43,988 nt of DNA from a virus (IMGVR_UViG_3300010151_006521:1-43988), one strand, 5' to 3'. Shown: positions 20,901-28,588, counted from the stretch's first letter. Translations and numbers: made by a program. Notes: generated by a model from the letters alone, not told the origin.

Positions 20901-23900
20901 AACATATTCAGCATCTGCTTTTTTGTATTCGGTTTTTTGATCCTCTGTCGCCTTCTCTATCTTCTGGTCTACGTCTACCAGCTCCTTTTTGAGTTTGGCC
21001 ACTTTGGGGTCAACTCCCCCCTCCCAGACAAGGGCAAGGCCCTCCGTTACAATTGCCGATATCTCTTCAGTTATCTGTTCTTTACGAGATACAAGCTGTT
21101 GCAATTTTTGTATCCCCTTTTCAGAAGGCCCTTTTCCGACCAAAGCCAAGAATCTGTCTTTGGCTCTTCGGAGTGCTGGGATGACTGCGGGGTTTCCATC
21201 TGCCACATCGGCGGTAATGGAGGTAACCATCCTACTGGCTGCCAAAGCCCTACGAGCGCGTTCCGTGAAGGTCGCGTTTTCCAGAACGGAGCTAAGGCTT
21301 TCATTTATATTTGTAACTTTTCCCAAGTAAGACTTAACCGCAGATTCAAGGGCGCCCGATCTTGCTTCTTCCCCGGCTTTAGAGGCTTTCACCCACTCAT
21401 CCACAAGGGAGGTAAACTCTCCGCCCACTTTTACTACGTTTACAAAGGCGTAGATAGTCTCTTTTGAGAGATCCGTCTTTGTTGACACTGCCGCGACCAT
21501 CCCCTTGATGGCTTTCAGGACCATGTCCAGCTCGTCAACTGACAGGCGTCCCCTTACGACCTGCGAAGCGTACGCGGTTCTAGTTGCTTCATTAACCGTG
21601 TCCTCATACTTGTGCGCGTTTTTCTCTCTCGCCTCTGCGCGAGTTGCAAAGGTTTGAGTTCGTCCCCCGGGGAGGGTTACTTCGTATTGGCCTCCCCGTA
21701 GCCTTCTAATATTTGGAGGAAGAACCACATCTTTGCGGTCTGTGATGCGGCTTTCTGGAACGGCCACGCCGAGATCGGCAAGAACTCTATCGCTTGTGTT
21801 CTCGGCAATGAGGGCCATCGCCATGCGCTCATAAAATTTCAACTCCTTCTCCAGCGTGGGGTTGCCAGCAATGATAGTTCTGATCCGGTCTAGGAACCTC
21901 CTGAGGTATTTGAGGAACAGGCCAAGGGGGCCATTTCTTACCGCTCCTCTGGCCGCCTTGCTTCTCCCCCCCTGCTTGATGGCCTGCCGCATCGTGGCCA
22001 CTAATAGTGGGTCCGTGATTAGGTTTTCTACAAAGTAGCGAAGCACATCGGCATCAGAGGCGTCCTCGCCTTTCAGCGTCGCGCTCCTAGCCCTTTTGGC
22101 CATTAACTCTTGGGCCTTAGGCGGGAAGAAGTCAAAAAGGGCTTTGGCCTCTGCGTCAGAGAGAACCCCTTTGGTGCCCAACTTGGCAATGATTTCAATT
22201 TCTATCCTTCTCTGCTTCTGGTCAGACATTCCGTCCACCTTGGAGCTGAGAATTACATCTCCATCTTCCGTTATGACGTAATTTTTCCCTTTGGGAACGG
22301 GAGACTCCTCGGTCTCGGTTATAACCTTCCTAACTAGGCCAAACCCTTGCAACGCGGAGGCTACGTCCCTGCTCTCCTTTGGAGTCTTGGCGGCTGGCTT
22401 TTTCTTGGCTGGAGCGGTTTGGGTTGTTGGGGCGTCTCTGCCAATCTCCTCCACTGAGGACAAAGTCTCAGGGGCATTTATTTTGGCCGCCGCAGCATCC
22501 CCGGCCTCTGACTTGGTTTCCGCCTCTACTACAAACGTCTTGGTCTTCCCTCTGCCAACATTGATTGTGGCCCTCCACTTCTTCTTCCCTCCGGAGGGAG
22601 CGGCCTCTTCACCCGCGACAGGTTTTTCCCTAACGACAAATTCCCCGTCTTTTACTTCGACAACCTCGTAGAGGTCCTTGTCGATCTTGGGAGTCTTCCC
22701 ACCGGAGAGCGTTCTTAGCCGAGTGTCTGCTTTTTGCCTAGTGTCATACGGCTCGCCTTTCGCATTTTTTATGACCTGTCTCCCTCCCTCAACGGAGACG
22801 CCCTTGACCTTGCTGGGGTCAGCAAGGCCCTCCCGCGCTTTCGGCGCTGCCTTTTCAGGCTTGGCCGCTTCCTCAGGCTTGGCCGCTTCCTCAGGCTTGG
22901 CCGCTTCCTCGGGCTTGGCTTCTTTGGGGGCAGGTTCGGCTGCTTCCTCCTTAGGTTCGGCTACCTTGGGTGCAGGTTCGGCTGCTTTGGGCGCAGGGGC
23001 CTCCCTGACTTGCTTGAGTCTGGCTTCCTCATTTAGAGATATTAAAAATTTGGCCGCATCGGGATCTAGCTGCCTAACCGTCCTTATCCCGTCCTCTGTA
23101 ATTACAAGCTGGCCGTCTACCTCTCTAATAGCAGGATTCCCCTGCTCGTTTGTCGCTTTGTTTACCGCCCTGAACTCGGTTGAGGTTAGCTCGCTATCGT
23201 CATTAACCTTGCCGCTTGCAATTTTAAGCAAGCCCCGAGCCTGATGCACTTTGTCGATTTGGGCTTGCGCTTCCTCGACAAGGTTTTCGTTCCCTAGCTC
23301 AGAATAGTAGTTCCTGCTTCCAGCGGCGGATTCCTCTATGTTTTTGAGATTCTTGTGAGCCTCGATTGCAACTTGCAAGTTTTTGGCCGCAACGCCACCA
23401 TCATTAGAGCCTTTCCCGGGGTTGAAGTTTATTAGCTCCAGCCCGGCCTCAACCTCCCCTTGGGTATATTCTGTTTTCCCAAAGACATCGCCAAGTGCCG
23501 CACGGGCAGTCTTGGGGTCAGAGAAGTTTTCTGCCGTCATCCCGGTTTGCCCGGCAGACATGGTCGCCCCCATGAATCCTCCAAGGACCAAACCAGCAAC
23601 GCCAGCGTATGCTGATCGACCAAGGACCTCGGAAAACGAAGCGTCATCAAAGGATAGACTAGAGATGAGCTGATCGGAGAATTCTTCTGCGCCCTCGTAG
23701 AGGGAAGCGCCTGCGACGGACTTGACTGCTGATATGAACTTTTCTTTTCTTTTTGTCCCCTCGGCTCCAATGGCTCTCCAGAAATCTCTAACGGTCCACT
23801 GGTTTACTACTTTTGGTGCGAAAACCTTTTGAATGCCCGTAGTCCCAAAAGCCCTGACCACGCTCGCGGTAATCACCCCTGTAACCATCGCCCTGCCCCG

Positions 23901-26870
23901 CACCGCTGGGCTGGAAGCAAGTTCATCTTCTTCCTCTTCGGTTAGAATCCTCCCAAGCTTCTCTTGGAGCTTTGACTTGGACTCTTCATAGTATAGTCCC
24001 CATGATAGCCCCGCAGACTGGAACCCGGCTCCGGCAGCCGACCCGCGAATGCCCCATTTTGCAGCAGCTTTATCTAGGTGTTTAACTTTCTCCTCGGCGC
24101 TCTTTGCCTTGCTTAGGGCTCCTTTAGTGACACTGCGATTGATGGACCTTTCGATCCCCTTGGTCATTGCCTTTCTTCCCACTGTTGCCCCCGCTCCGCC
24201 GGGGACAAGCGAGAACAAGAGGGACGGTCCTTCCTCAAGCAGGATGTCCGAGGCCTTGGAAAGGAGCGCAAAAGGGCCCCATGTCATTTTCGTCCCCGCG
24301 AAATCTCTGCCTTCTCTCTGCTCGGCCAAATTGTCAGATGCCCATATTGTCGCATCTTTTGCTCCGGGGATTGTAAGGACTGCGCCTATTCCTGTAAGAG
24401 TTTGAACGAACTTCCCGCCCCCCATCATAAGGCTTCTAAAGGGCCTTGATGCCGTTGCAACGAATCCGTCTCTCTTGCCTTCATACTTGGCCACATAGGC
24501 GGCCATCTGGTCATTGAAGCTGGGGATCTTCTCCCGGGCCTTTGCTTGCATGTCACGGAGGCTTTCCATGCCCTCCTCAAGGTTTCGGGCGCTCTCCCTG
24601 AGATACGAAGCGTCTTCCCCTGACTTCTCCTTTGTGGAAATCTCATCCCTCAGCTCTGCCAACTTCTCGCCTCTTTCTTGCAAGCCAGACTCGTAGCTTT
24701 TCCAGTCATAATAAAATTTCTTCCGGAACTCGGCTGGGGTAGGAGTCCCGCCGGGGACGGCGTATGCGGCTGAAGCGCCGTCATATATGCTGCTTGCATA
24801 TGTAGTTAAAAGCCTTTGATAGGTTTGCTCGGAAAGATAGTGGTCCCTAATAACTTGCGGGGCCTTGGAGGCGTTGATAGCCGCCTTGTATCCATCCGCA
24901 TCGAACAGGTTTGTGTCCGGATGGAACAGCATGGTTCCATCGGACCTAAGCCTTATAGCCTCTTGGTCTGCCTTCTTTGGCCACGGCTTGTGGGTCTTCT
25001 CGACGTCCTCAAGGGCCTGAAACCTCTCCTGCTCCGAATACCCCTTTTCGTCGAACCACTCGTTGATCCTTTTGTGCTGCCCGGGCTGGTCGCCGTATTG
25101 CTTCCCACGCTTCGCTGACTTTACAGCAATGGCACCGCGCCGCATTAGGGCATCGAGCATACCACCAGCCGTATATGCTAAATTCTCGTAGAAAGGGCCA
25201 GAAGTAACGTCCGTGCCTGTTTCGTGCCGGAAGGACAATGGCAGCCCCATTTCGGCTTCGCCTTTGTTTAACCGGACACCAAAGCCATGCTTGCCAATTG
25301 CCTTTAGGGACCCCGGGCTGGAGCCAGCCATCTCATACAGCTCGGTTGAAAGCTCCGCAAAATTCTCGGAATTTTTCGCAAAGGCCTGCTGAACTTGATC
25401 AGATATGTTGCGCTCCAGCTCTAATACCCTTTGCAGGATATACTCCTTTTTATTTTCGGGAGTATTAGTCAGCTTGCTAATGCGGTCATCTCCCGGGACC
25501 CCCTCGTCTGCTGTATGCCCCGCAGGGCCTTGCAGGAAATATTCAATGTCATCAGGAATCGCCTTATAGCGGCCCCTGATGAGCTTCTTCATCTCTTCGT
25601 AAGATTCGTGGATCTCTTTGTGGTAAGAGGGAGCGATGGTCTCCCCCCTGCCTTGGGTTCCCAATAATCCGGTTACCTCTTTTTGGCTCCTCGATATCCC
25701 AGATATGGTAGACTCAATGGCCTCTTTTTGTTTCTTCTCCCACTCCTCGTGACGGGCCTTGGTGAAGCCCCGCATGTCCTCAATGGCATCACCGATAATC
25801 GGCCTAAGGAGATCCAAGGACTCGCTCCTTGCCTTTACCTCTTTGACTCCTTTGTCGTATTCAAACCTCTCCCTCAGGTAGTCCTTCGTGGCCTCTGCCC
25901 ACTCTCCCCTGAGGGTAACGCGCCCTCTCTTAATCTGATCCGGTGTCGCCCCGGATTGCAACCACTCCATGAACCCCTCTTCAAGTTCTTGGACGTTTTT
26001 GTGATATGCACCAGCGGCCTTCTTCTCGTCCTCAGAGACGGATTTGGCTCGCTCATTATTAATGCCTACCTCTCGGTTATAGGCGTCAATAAACGCGCTT
26101 GTTCCCTTGGGGTCCTCCTCAGCTTCTGGGGCCTCCCATGTTCTTCGCCCGTAGGTGCCGGGTCGGTCTCTTGCAAGATCCTCGGGGAAGCCCTCTGAGA
26201 TTCTCCCCTGCCTCTTGATCTGTTGGTCGATTTCGGCTATTTCCGAAACAGACTTATCATCAGCATCTAGAGCTGCCCTTTGCGCGGCAATAGACTGCTG
26301 TTTTTGCTCCAGAAAACTTTGCGCCGCTTCATCGCCGTTTTCAGCTCGTTCACGAAGAGACTCAAGGTAGTTTAGGTCTTTATCTAAATCCTCTTCAGCC
26401 GATCTTCTTTTGGCCGGGGACATCGGGGCCCTAGCCGGGTCTTTCCTGATGGCATCTATCTGGTCACCCAGACCCGAAATCTTGGCCTTGGCGTTTGCCC
26501 TGTCGGACTTTTCCCTTTGGAGGTCTTTGAGGGTCTGCCTGTGATCAGCGACCTGCTCGTCAGAAAGGGATAGCCTCAATCTGCCATCTTCGTCCTCTAG
26601 AAGATAATCAGAAAGCCCCTCATCCGAGGCTCTGGTTCTGGTGATCTTGTTCTGCCTAGCAACCCTATCGTTCTGGATTCTTTCAACTTCGGCATCCCTA
26701 GCCCGTTGCTCTCTCTCTTTCTTCTCCTTCCTCAGTTCTTGCTCTCTATTTAGAGCGTCGAGTCTCCTCTGGTGCCTAGCTACACCAGAGCGAAGTTCGG
26801 ATAAGCCATCAGAGTCCCCATAAGGATTCTGGATAGGCGCATCCTTATAAGGGTCCTCTATATCAGCCAT
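11922..26870 (-). CDS. Giant polyvalent (injected) protein, 4,982 residues
   Basis: One uninterrupted 14.9-kb gene, a third of the window. Visible parts in order: charged coiled coils (1-550); Gly/Ala-rich hydrophobic segments (about 815-910, 1085-1110); a Pro/Ala/Lys/Glu linker (about 1285-1345); zinc metalloprotease motif HEFVH (2029-2033); a domain with SPKNNW (2367-2372) and MDTHAV (Asp2572); a protein-kinase-like domain of the polyvalent type (candidate Lys2854, Asp2959-Asn2963, Asp2976); a GHKL ATPase (N-box E3071..N3075..D3078, D3175-N-G-V-G, glycine lid about 3196-3206); a second metalloprotease motif HEGLH (3744-3748); then a long C-terminal virion-protein-like part with a hydrophobic helix near 4617-4630. 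[PS]-x-L-Q-[RK] motifs sit at Q2236, Q2734, Q3026 and Q3874, between domains. Such proteins are usually packaged and injected. It overlaps the portal by ATGA. Domain identity is firm for zincins, kinase-like and GHKL; targets are unknown. Confidence 0.9.
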   Translation of the reverse strand: MADIEDPYKDAPIQNPYGDSDGLSELRSGVARHQRRLDALNREQELRKEKKEREQRARDAEVERIQNDRVARQNKITRTRASDEGLSDYLLEDEDGRLRLSLSDEQVADHRQTLKDLQREKSDRANAKAKISGLGDQIDAIRKDPARAPMSPAKRRSAEEDLDKDLNYLESLRERAENGDEAAQSFLEQKQQSIAAQRAALDADDKSVSEIAEIDQQIKRQGRISEGFPEDLARDRPGTYGRRTWEAPEAEEDPKGTSAFIDAYNREVGINNERAKSVSEDEKKAAGAYHKNVQELEEGFMEWLQSGATPDQIKRGRVTLRGEWAEATKDYLRERFEYDKGVKEVKARSESLDLLRPIIGDAIEDMRGFTKARHEEWEKKQKEAIESTISGISRSQKEVTGLLGTQGRGETIAPSYHKEIHESYEEMKKLIRGRYKAIPDDIEYFLQGPAGHTADEGVPGDDRISKLTNTPENKKEYILQRVLELERNISDQVQQAFAKNSENFAELSTELYEMAGSSPGSLKAIGKHGFGVRLNKGEAEMGLPLSFRHETGTDVTSGPFYENLAYTAGGMLDALMRRGAIAVKSAKRGKQYGDQPGQHKRINEWFDEKGYSEQERFQALEDVEKTHKPWPKKADQEAIRLRSDGTMLFHPDTNLFDADGYKAAINASKAPQVIRDHYLSEQTYQRLLTTYASSIYDGASAAYAVPGGTPTPAEFRKKFYYDWKSYESGLQERGEKLAELRDEISTKEKSGEDASYLRESARNLEEGMESLRDMQAKAREKIPSFNDQMAAYVAKYEGKRDGFVATASRPFRSLMMGGGKFVQTLTGIGAVLTIPGAKDATIWASDNLAEQREGRDFAGTKMTWGPFALLSKASDILLEEGPSLLFSLVPGGAGATVGRKAMTKGIERSINRSVTKGALSKAKSAEEKVKHLDKAAAKWGIRGSAAGAGFQSAGLSWGLYYEESKSKLQEKLGRILTEEEEDELASSPAVRGRAMVTGVITASVVRAFGTTGIQKVFAPKVVNQWTVRDFWRAIGAEGTKRKEKFISAVKSVAGASLYEGAEEFSDQLISSLSFDDASFSEVLGRSAYAGVAGLVLGGFMGATMSAGQTGMTAENFSDPKTARAALGDVFGKTEYTQGEVEAGLELINFNPGKGSNDGGVAAKNLQVAIEAHKNLKNIEESAAGSRNYYSELGNENLVEEAQAQIDKVHQARGLLKIASGKVNDDSELTSTEFRAVNKATNEQGNPAIREVDGQLVITEDGIRTVRQLDPDAAKFLISLNEEARLKQVREAPAPKAAEPAPKVAEPKEEAAEPAPKEAKPEEAAKPEEAAKPEEAAKPEKAAPKAREGLADPSKVKGVSVEGGRQVIKNAKGEPYDTRQKADTRLRTLSGGKTPKIDKDLYEVVEVKDGEFVVREKPVAGEEAAPSGGKKKWRATINVGRGKTKTFVVEAETKSEAGDAAAAKINAPETLSSVEEIGRDAPTTQTAPAKKKPAAKTPKESRDVASALQGFGLVRKVITETEESPVPKGKNYVITEDGDVILSSKVDGMSDQKQRRIEIEIIAKLGTKGVLSDAEAKALFDFFPPKAQELMAKRARSATLKGEDASDADVLRYFVENLITDPLLVATMRQAIKQGGRSKAARGAVRNGPLGLFLKYLRRFLDRIRTIIAGNPTLEKELKFYERMAMALIAENTSDRVLADLGVAVPESRITDRKDVVLPPNIRRLRGGQYEVTLPGGRTQTFATRAEAREKNAHKYEDTVNEATRTAYASQVVRGRLSVDELDMVLKAIKGMVAAVSTKTDLSKETIYAFVNVVKVGGEFTSLVDEWVKASKAGEEARSGALESAVKSYLGKVTNINESLSSVLENATFTERARRALAASRMVTSITADVADGNPAVIPALRRAKDRFLALVGKGPSEKGIQKLQQLVSRKEQITEEISAIVTEGLALVWEGGVDPKVAKLKKELVDVDQKIEKATEDQKTEYKKADAEYVRKTRAKSELEVKGIAEADPAGSRVYIGLSEKGDASTLLHEFVHVLQKIQDPASRGSLLDAAIGPQNAAKMNAWAEEVNPSRPIETMAEGLEAFLQEGKSPEPGLQGAFSTLAPAIYAIYKDVTKEGGYKLTDEARVAFAELFADNEIVGNSLGADAELVSRLHRNLLNGAIAVDERDLVLALPNGRPQTGFKKRAAAEKLVENLYKPIYGNSAKVIEHDGKFYAGIDLGAEWESIRGRLTSGLSLQKSAASKPNASNDRFRVGTARKTATTSRKRRDASSNIGIASVSEELLTAHMKSFDYDHLPQSIRSEKNPHRKREKAIEWMVENILAVHDALPTEVRERASHWYDGASKLANRLAKRYGYTKVQVAGVIASLSPKNNWFKNAAQAKKVIDIWANNRNEAIDPKVHGEAIERMIAKAQAAPSARKKVRDGETPRQTSLRQAYNRRLDEMKRDDRRVIMEGLYGYTINQLGKIDAEAQAWALRLLADHHWGAEYDVMTPEGDILHVQRNSPTQAQLRSGEEGTPSTHGWGSAAQLADAISILKNGSLENLNRILGAEHKVRSFFNNIVAPNSPMGDVTMDTHAVAAAHLMPWGITALAVEHNFGGKGAAGSAVEGVSGLYHLYADAYREAARRRGIQPRQMQSIAWEGIRLIHPSGEKKPNHLAEATKTWQNNSNARARKIITGRSRSLYPEWFVGKRDPETKKGAEKPQKDGTRLVPATGRAPRTKGPRGRGRGQSTPTLQREKELTITGIRQTEAGPSQEVLEKSLGTIGKSGEEAYAHLRGLYETDEAFNGVLRAAGVDPKTRMYAYPGVKKVEGKLLKRWAKDNDLINDSARFFHDHAAVGMGGYENWVIHKGKYVEKVFHGDDSFLEYFNRLIWHNHYFPEATYELLGFIVKNGKLHAHVRQPYSQEDSDVLGPVAPDYESLERKGKVLKQGKLVLHMIDIGMIPIDAYNFYDPSEDLSIGDAGSNNFTIENGKAVAFDLMIGRHWGRFHDQLTWPTHLGEFLKSRKLDKQLEADFRKIVPRINAPALQRGIDDADADKPADLKESSTFDIKRMLKLVGANMYGTDPTGTLGKELFQNSVDAVMKKKAAEEAKLHDRIEEFVRADALKAGIQDEVLVENMVRNWKASADFGDFPKGFEAYHPTILVNQGGFAWQDSGKVQLVDKNGDAYAGNLFAMSDNGVGMSPELVWTKFLPAFVSGKGVGEGGGFGIAKLVFLMGPNNVRVSTINENEKGERILTQLELGPGAYEDYLTRGRIETPENMLEPGNETEILPGMKLTVSHAPEGGDTGTAYVLGFPNANDKANEKWGRGWTNATAFVEGAAKLTPTLRVGREYEDAGYVEQGATSPASTPIDPGLSPRSWFDDYSPEAALEITRKYVIAGIEAHKERIQENFPGPGGPIIKQIETDWSGALKGPSISDFAGIARWKPSGYAAHEASYPDEDWVVIEDGNIETDLFEIEILAKDGDKKHQSNAVTGKILNRTIYQFEENFAVGVDQEALVPVSGIAINIRSKVDAGEAGYPFSLDRNSVSKEVKDEIELFMGKLSQMAYIQRRQKWIDRRGDTALIRRPWRNEEQYGVEAEKFARYAAVKEWGQDPRDAAVPGEFHFLDLSGTLDSELVEEFATDPLVADIAEDYYQVQGRVLKYLATRYQSNEQFGRAGFAGFAVGTNAYGLHLPISYITDEQTKADQPMNAPPTVIYHDPLSTLWHVRDTHSMEEIIEVAGGVEENYHIGLYQLFLDEVGGVALHEGLHQDINSEGQELARGLTFSAGGLATSLQGFATVADILGTNDIDVLRRKSKEKTDTLHDYYERFEQDFDEEEAEAFITGQGAKGYGLRIDRPQRSRKGDDRARKPDVSDKGKDDLDQETGGGTVGPTLQRGPKDSEEGAERAKGRMDKRGKTLRERLKLFKKRDSRNAAGEKVVKGDPSRAKVGETPEVRNAYDVSQEIYEETFIAQNFPQWKTGASAERKSQGDDEIRRRVFESAEKLGQPGTPEFQIASMQVLADDFQKALTSGNQAEIDKVMAFAHALQELRGEIARTMTSMRDPFQTPAQRAAYALGMAMNTVPPGQMQALRKKHGGKKDAGYSVPKSSKAAFDEDLKKLQRNRLEQSKRVLSRDGMSVEEIFNSSNDGVAIGTTTDQAALGELTPKFRKVVQMAREGADAAAIEAATGVSKAGQRRAMEKFRGLLEPKVRELVKRGYNENNMGSFASGTPLSGKAEPGTDQDVNKVLDRSFKASVKALAQKGFNVNNPIHVQAAFRSLDDIDIDYVTRTFGSWYGNVFSAKTVLVNLMSVPFAGYRMIGEQAAESLLNKLAKHPEAAKMGEFKYIARGMKTYLGMAIYQGFLAYDTETAYFNSFVKGGVEGGEYRGETHEEVRGYQMGHLLDYVDQGLEKMFGKQWERPALTRRALGEKGAKRKVSFGGFGRNILRFNMGVDEFMRFVVAGSHVGGIAYRVGTGKGLEGAELEQFIHREMTVPGSSSWTLAAEEANVSVFTKDLPSDLTGAQASVGDAVAYAINAIDQKVKNAEKGLRASKEVSRVTESGLIRLTEVAKMDSLRIALGMTRITIIPFARVLANLVREGYARIPNPFSVAYHSFKLSQYLAKNRGNPDPKAAESIRKLSQQLLSTVLAAAILAMFEGDEDDEEKPILITGSMPKFTKGAPAEREAAIRAGLGPFKIRIKRDATLLFGAIPIGEMVTPEGEEGVTFDYGRIDPLAITLGTTVDWVKTFKRLGRKERNIAEAGYELFTDTLFGQLTDKTSLRGMNDAFGIASGKISAEKWAARQFATFLIPNVFRQPIRDGNLTYDARLSLGDANPVWKLLLYEMYPSMDSKVLGIDLPRNKFAPGSQRDAYGDLLKRPRGFGSWITRQQPYTPKYYDQMINRGRKLEPYREDLIMPSRVSNAYVYTDEATGLKQKHKMTSLQYDIFQRAYQRVWQEEQISVRTAGDISKARRRASDTARGIAYGNIDFQLEARKTFNKKLKDKR
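22586..22599. repeat. CCCTCCGGAGGG palindrome, giant-gene copy
   Basis: A perfect 14-bp palindrome TCCCTCCGGAGGGA inside the giant gene, coding Pro-Ser-Gly-Gly in frame in a low-complexity linker near residue 1427. Confidence 0.85.
22858..22911 (-). repeat. 18-bp tandem repeat in giant gene
   Basis: Three tandem copies of GGCTTGGCCGCTTCCTCA (plus-strand reading; the last copy has one change), coding KPEEAA units in a Pro/Ala/Lys/Glu linker. A further partial unit follows. Copy number is likely variable by slippage, and the linker separates the N-terminal membrane-like part from the protease region. Confidence 0.85.
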
Positions 26871-26887
26871 TTACTTGACGGGTTATT

Positions 26888-27598
26888 TCACCGGGAGAGC
26901 CCTATCTCCCTGCCGCCTGCTGCGTTTATGCGGCTGCCGCCTGCTGCGTTTATGCGGCGTCTCGGCTTCCCCGTCGTCCCCGTTGCCCCGCTTCCTCCGG
27001 TCGCTCCCTTGTTTCCGGCAACCGTTGTGCCATCTCCATCTTTGCCTTCACCATACTCAGGGACTTCAGTTTCGGGCGTCTTCGGCTTCTCCGTTGGATT
27101 CCTGTTCCGGAAGTCATAATCGAAATCTTTCGCAAGTTTGGCCTCGTCGGTGAGGGACTGAATATTTCGCTCCCGCTTCTTGGCGTAATCGCCTTCGTTC
27201 ATGGGCCGGAACTGATCCCTTTGCTTGTCGGACATCTTCTGGAATTGCCTGTGGGCCTGAATATCGACCTCCCCCTGTGTCATGCCCTTGTGCTTGCCTC
27301 CCGTGTATCTATATGCCCCTTTTGTCTTGCTGGACATGGTCCTTCCTCCCCTGTTCCCGCGATGCAGGGCCAAAAATCTCTCAAACCCAGTATTCCCAGC
27401 TCCCGCATTCTCAACGGGGGCGACACTGGCGGCCTTTCCTGTTGGGTCTGTTTCAGTAGCGCCGGGGAGATCGCGGGACCTCTTCCGAATATTGGACTTG
27501 CTAAACATTTCGCCATATCCTCCCATTTGATTCCAAGAGGTTGGCCGCTGGGGGATGGCCATGGGTGTTTTTGGGCGCGTTACAGGTGTTGGGGGCAT
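26888..27598 (-). CDS. Basic Gly/Lys/Arg-rich protein upstream of giant gene, unknown
   Basis: A 236-residue strongly basic, low-complexity protein (many KK, RR, NxGG), ending in a duplicated octapeptide (RRINAAGG, SRINAAGG). No transmembrane segment or catalytic motif is visible. It is the first gene of the minus-strand block, 17 bp before the giant gene, and so is probably co-transcribed with giant protein and portal. A DNA-binding or internal head protein co-packaged with the giant protein is a reasonable guess. Its ATG (27598) has no Shine-Dalgarno sequence. Confidence 0.6.
   Translation of the reverse strand: MPPTPVTRPKTPMAIPQRPTSWNQMGGYGEMFSKSNIRKRSRDLPGATETDPTGKAASVAPVENAGAGNTGFERFLALHRGNRGGRTMSSKTKGAYRYTGGKHKGMTQGEVDIQAHRQFQKMSDKQRDQFRPMNEGDYAKKRERNIQSLTDEAKLAKDFDYDFRNRNPTEKPKTPETEVPEYGEGKDGDGTTVAGNKGATGGSGATGTTGKPRRRINAAGGSRINAAGGREIGLSR
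26910..26957 (-). repeat. 24-bp tandem duplication
   Basis: Two identical 24-bp units (26910-26933 and 26934-26957, beginning CTGCCGCCTGCTGCG) encode the duplicated octapeptide at the C-terminus of the basic protein. Perfect identity points to a recent duplication. Confidence 0.9.
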
Positions 27599-27653
27599 GG
27601 TCTTTAGTCTTTAAGAACTTGCAACATTACACCATGCAACTTATTTCCTTGCA
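27599..27653. promoter_or_regulatory. Divergent intergenic region between the two main blocks
   Basis: This 55-bp gap separates the minus-strand virion block from the plus-strand block, so at least one promoter must lie here or within the flanking gene starts. It is AT-rich and holds two TTGCAA hexamers and one ATGCAA. No convincing -35/-10 pair with correct spacing is visible on either strand, so a phage-specific or unusual host promoter is possible. Confidence 0.4.
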
Positions 27654-28295
27654 ATGCCTAAAAAGAAGCCAGAAAGCATACCTTTGCCCTCCTCCCCTCC
27701 GGAGGGAACAGTCGAGAGGGAGACAATTGTCAAAGAAACGGAAGGCAAAATCAAAAAAGCAGCCGAAGAGGGCCGCCTTTCCATCCGAGCCGCTGATCTG
27801 GCTCCCAAGATCATCGAGTCACTTGCAATTAAGTTTGGCCCGGATCAGGTAGTTGCAAAAATTGCAGAGTGCATGTCGGCCACCAAGACGATGGCCATTG
27901 GGGGGAAGCCGTTTGAGACTCCGGATTACAAGACCCGGCTGGATGCCCTGAAGCTCCTATTGCAATATCAGGTTGGGATGCCCGTTTCCCGCAGTGAGGT
28001 GGTGACCCATAATGTGGATACCATGCAAACACTGGAATCCAAGATGCAGAAATCCCCGGCGCTGAGAAGGGCGGTCGGCAGAATGCTTGATCGGTCGAAA
28101 GAGGAGGATGGCGAGATTCTGGAGATCACCAATGAGCCAGTCGTCGATGGCGACATAGAGGAGGCCGAGGAGGTCTTGCAGGAGAGGCCTGAGCCCAAAG
28201 AAACCCCTGTGGAATCAGAGGTGAGAAAGAAGATCCTTTCTAAAGATCTCAAGGTCAAGGGGTCGCTGGGGGCGGTGGAGAAATACTCCCGGTAA
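27654..28295 (+). CDS. Possible small terminase subunit
   Basis: A 213-residue charged, helical protein. A basic N-terminus (MPKKKPESIPLP) is followed by a helical core (about 45-125) containing DYKTRLDALKLLLQYQVGMP and VVTHNVDTMQTLESKMQKSP, then an acidic tail. The segment 'PDYKTRLDALKLLLQYQVGMPVSR' type (Asp-Tyr plus a helix ending in GxP) resembles small DNA-packaging proteins that pass DNA to the large terminase, and the gene stands at the edge of the virion module. The resemblance is partial and no HTH is clear; the large terminase is not in the window. A regulator or head protein is possible. PPEG near the N-terminus is encoded by the CCCTCCGGAGGG palindrome. Confidence 0.45.
   Translation: MPKKKPESIPLPSSPPEGTVERETIVKETEGKIKKAAEEGRLSIRAADLAPKIIESLAIKFGPDQVVAKIAECMSATKTMAIGGKPFETPDYKTRLDALKLLLQYQVGMPVSRSEVVTHNVDTMQTLESKMQKSPALRRAVGRMLDRSKEEDGEILEITNEPVVDGDIEEAEEVLQERPEPKETPVESEVRKKILSKDLKVKGSLGAVEKYSR
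27695..27706. repeat. CCCTCCGGAGGG palindrome, early plus-strand copy
   Basis: The 12-bp core CCCTCCGGAGGG near the 5' end of the gene at 27654. Here it is read in a different frame from other in-gene copies, giving Pro-Pro-Glu-Gly. Confidence 0.85.
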
Positions 28296-28338
28296 TTTAC
28301 ACTTGTAAGTGCCTTGCAAATGTGGATTATAGTAGGGC

Positions 28339-28578
28339 ATGGACAGGCCACAGAGCCCTGTTAGTGAGTTTCCGCCTATTTTAAAGGAAGGCGGGTGGGT
28401 CGATATCGGCTACGACTCGGCCCTAAAATTTAGCGAGGGTAAACTTTGGCACAGGCTGAACGGGAAAATTGTTTCCCGTCCTGAGGGGTGGCTCATGGTC
28501 GAAAGGCCATTGCTGGTTTGGATTCTGCAATACGCGACTCGGGAAACTTGTGTTGACACAGGGTGTAAGCCTGCGTAG
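28339..28578 (+). CDS. Small protein, unknown
   Basis: A 79-residue protein with several Trp (GWVDIG, LWHRLNG, GWLMVERP, LVWILQ) spaced like a small beta-barrel or SH3-like fold. Two Cys lie near the C-terminus (CVDTGC). It follows the previous gene after 43 bp and ends 10 bp before the next ATG. I do not recognise it. Confidence 0.55.
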   Translation: MDRPQSPVSEFPPILKEGGWVDIGYDSALKFSEGKLWHRLNGKIVSRPEGWLMVERPLLVWILQYATRETCVDTGCKPA

Positions 28579-28588
28579 GCTGACACAC

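Noticed and set aside
28553-28581. TTGACA / TAGGCT with 17-bp spacing
   Set aside because: The -10 matches only three of six bases, and the transcript would start almost at the ATG.
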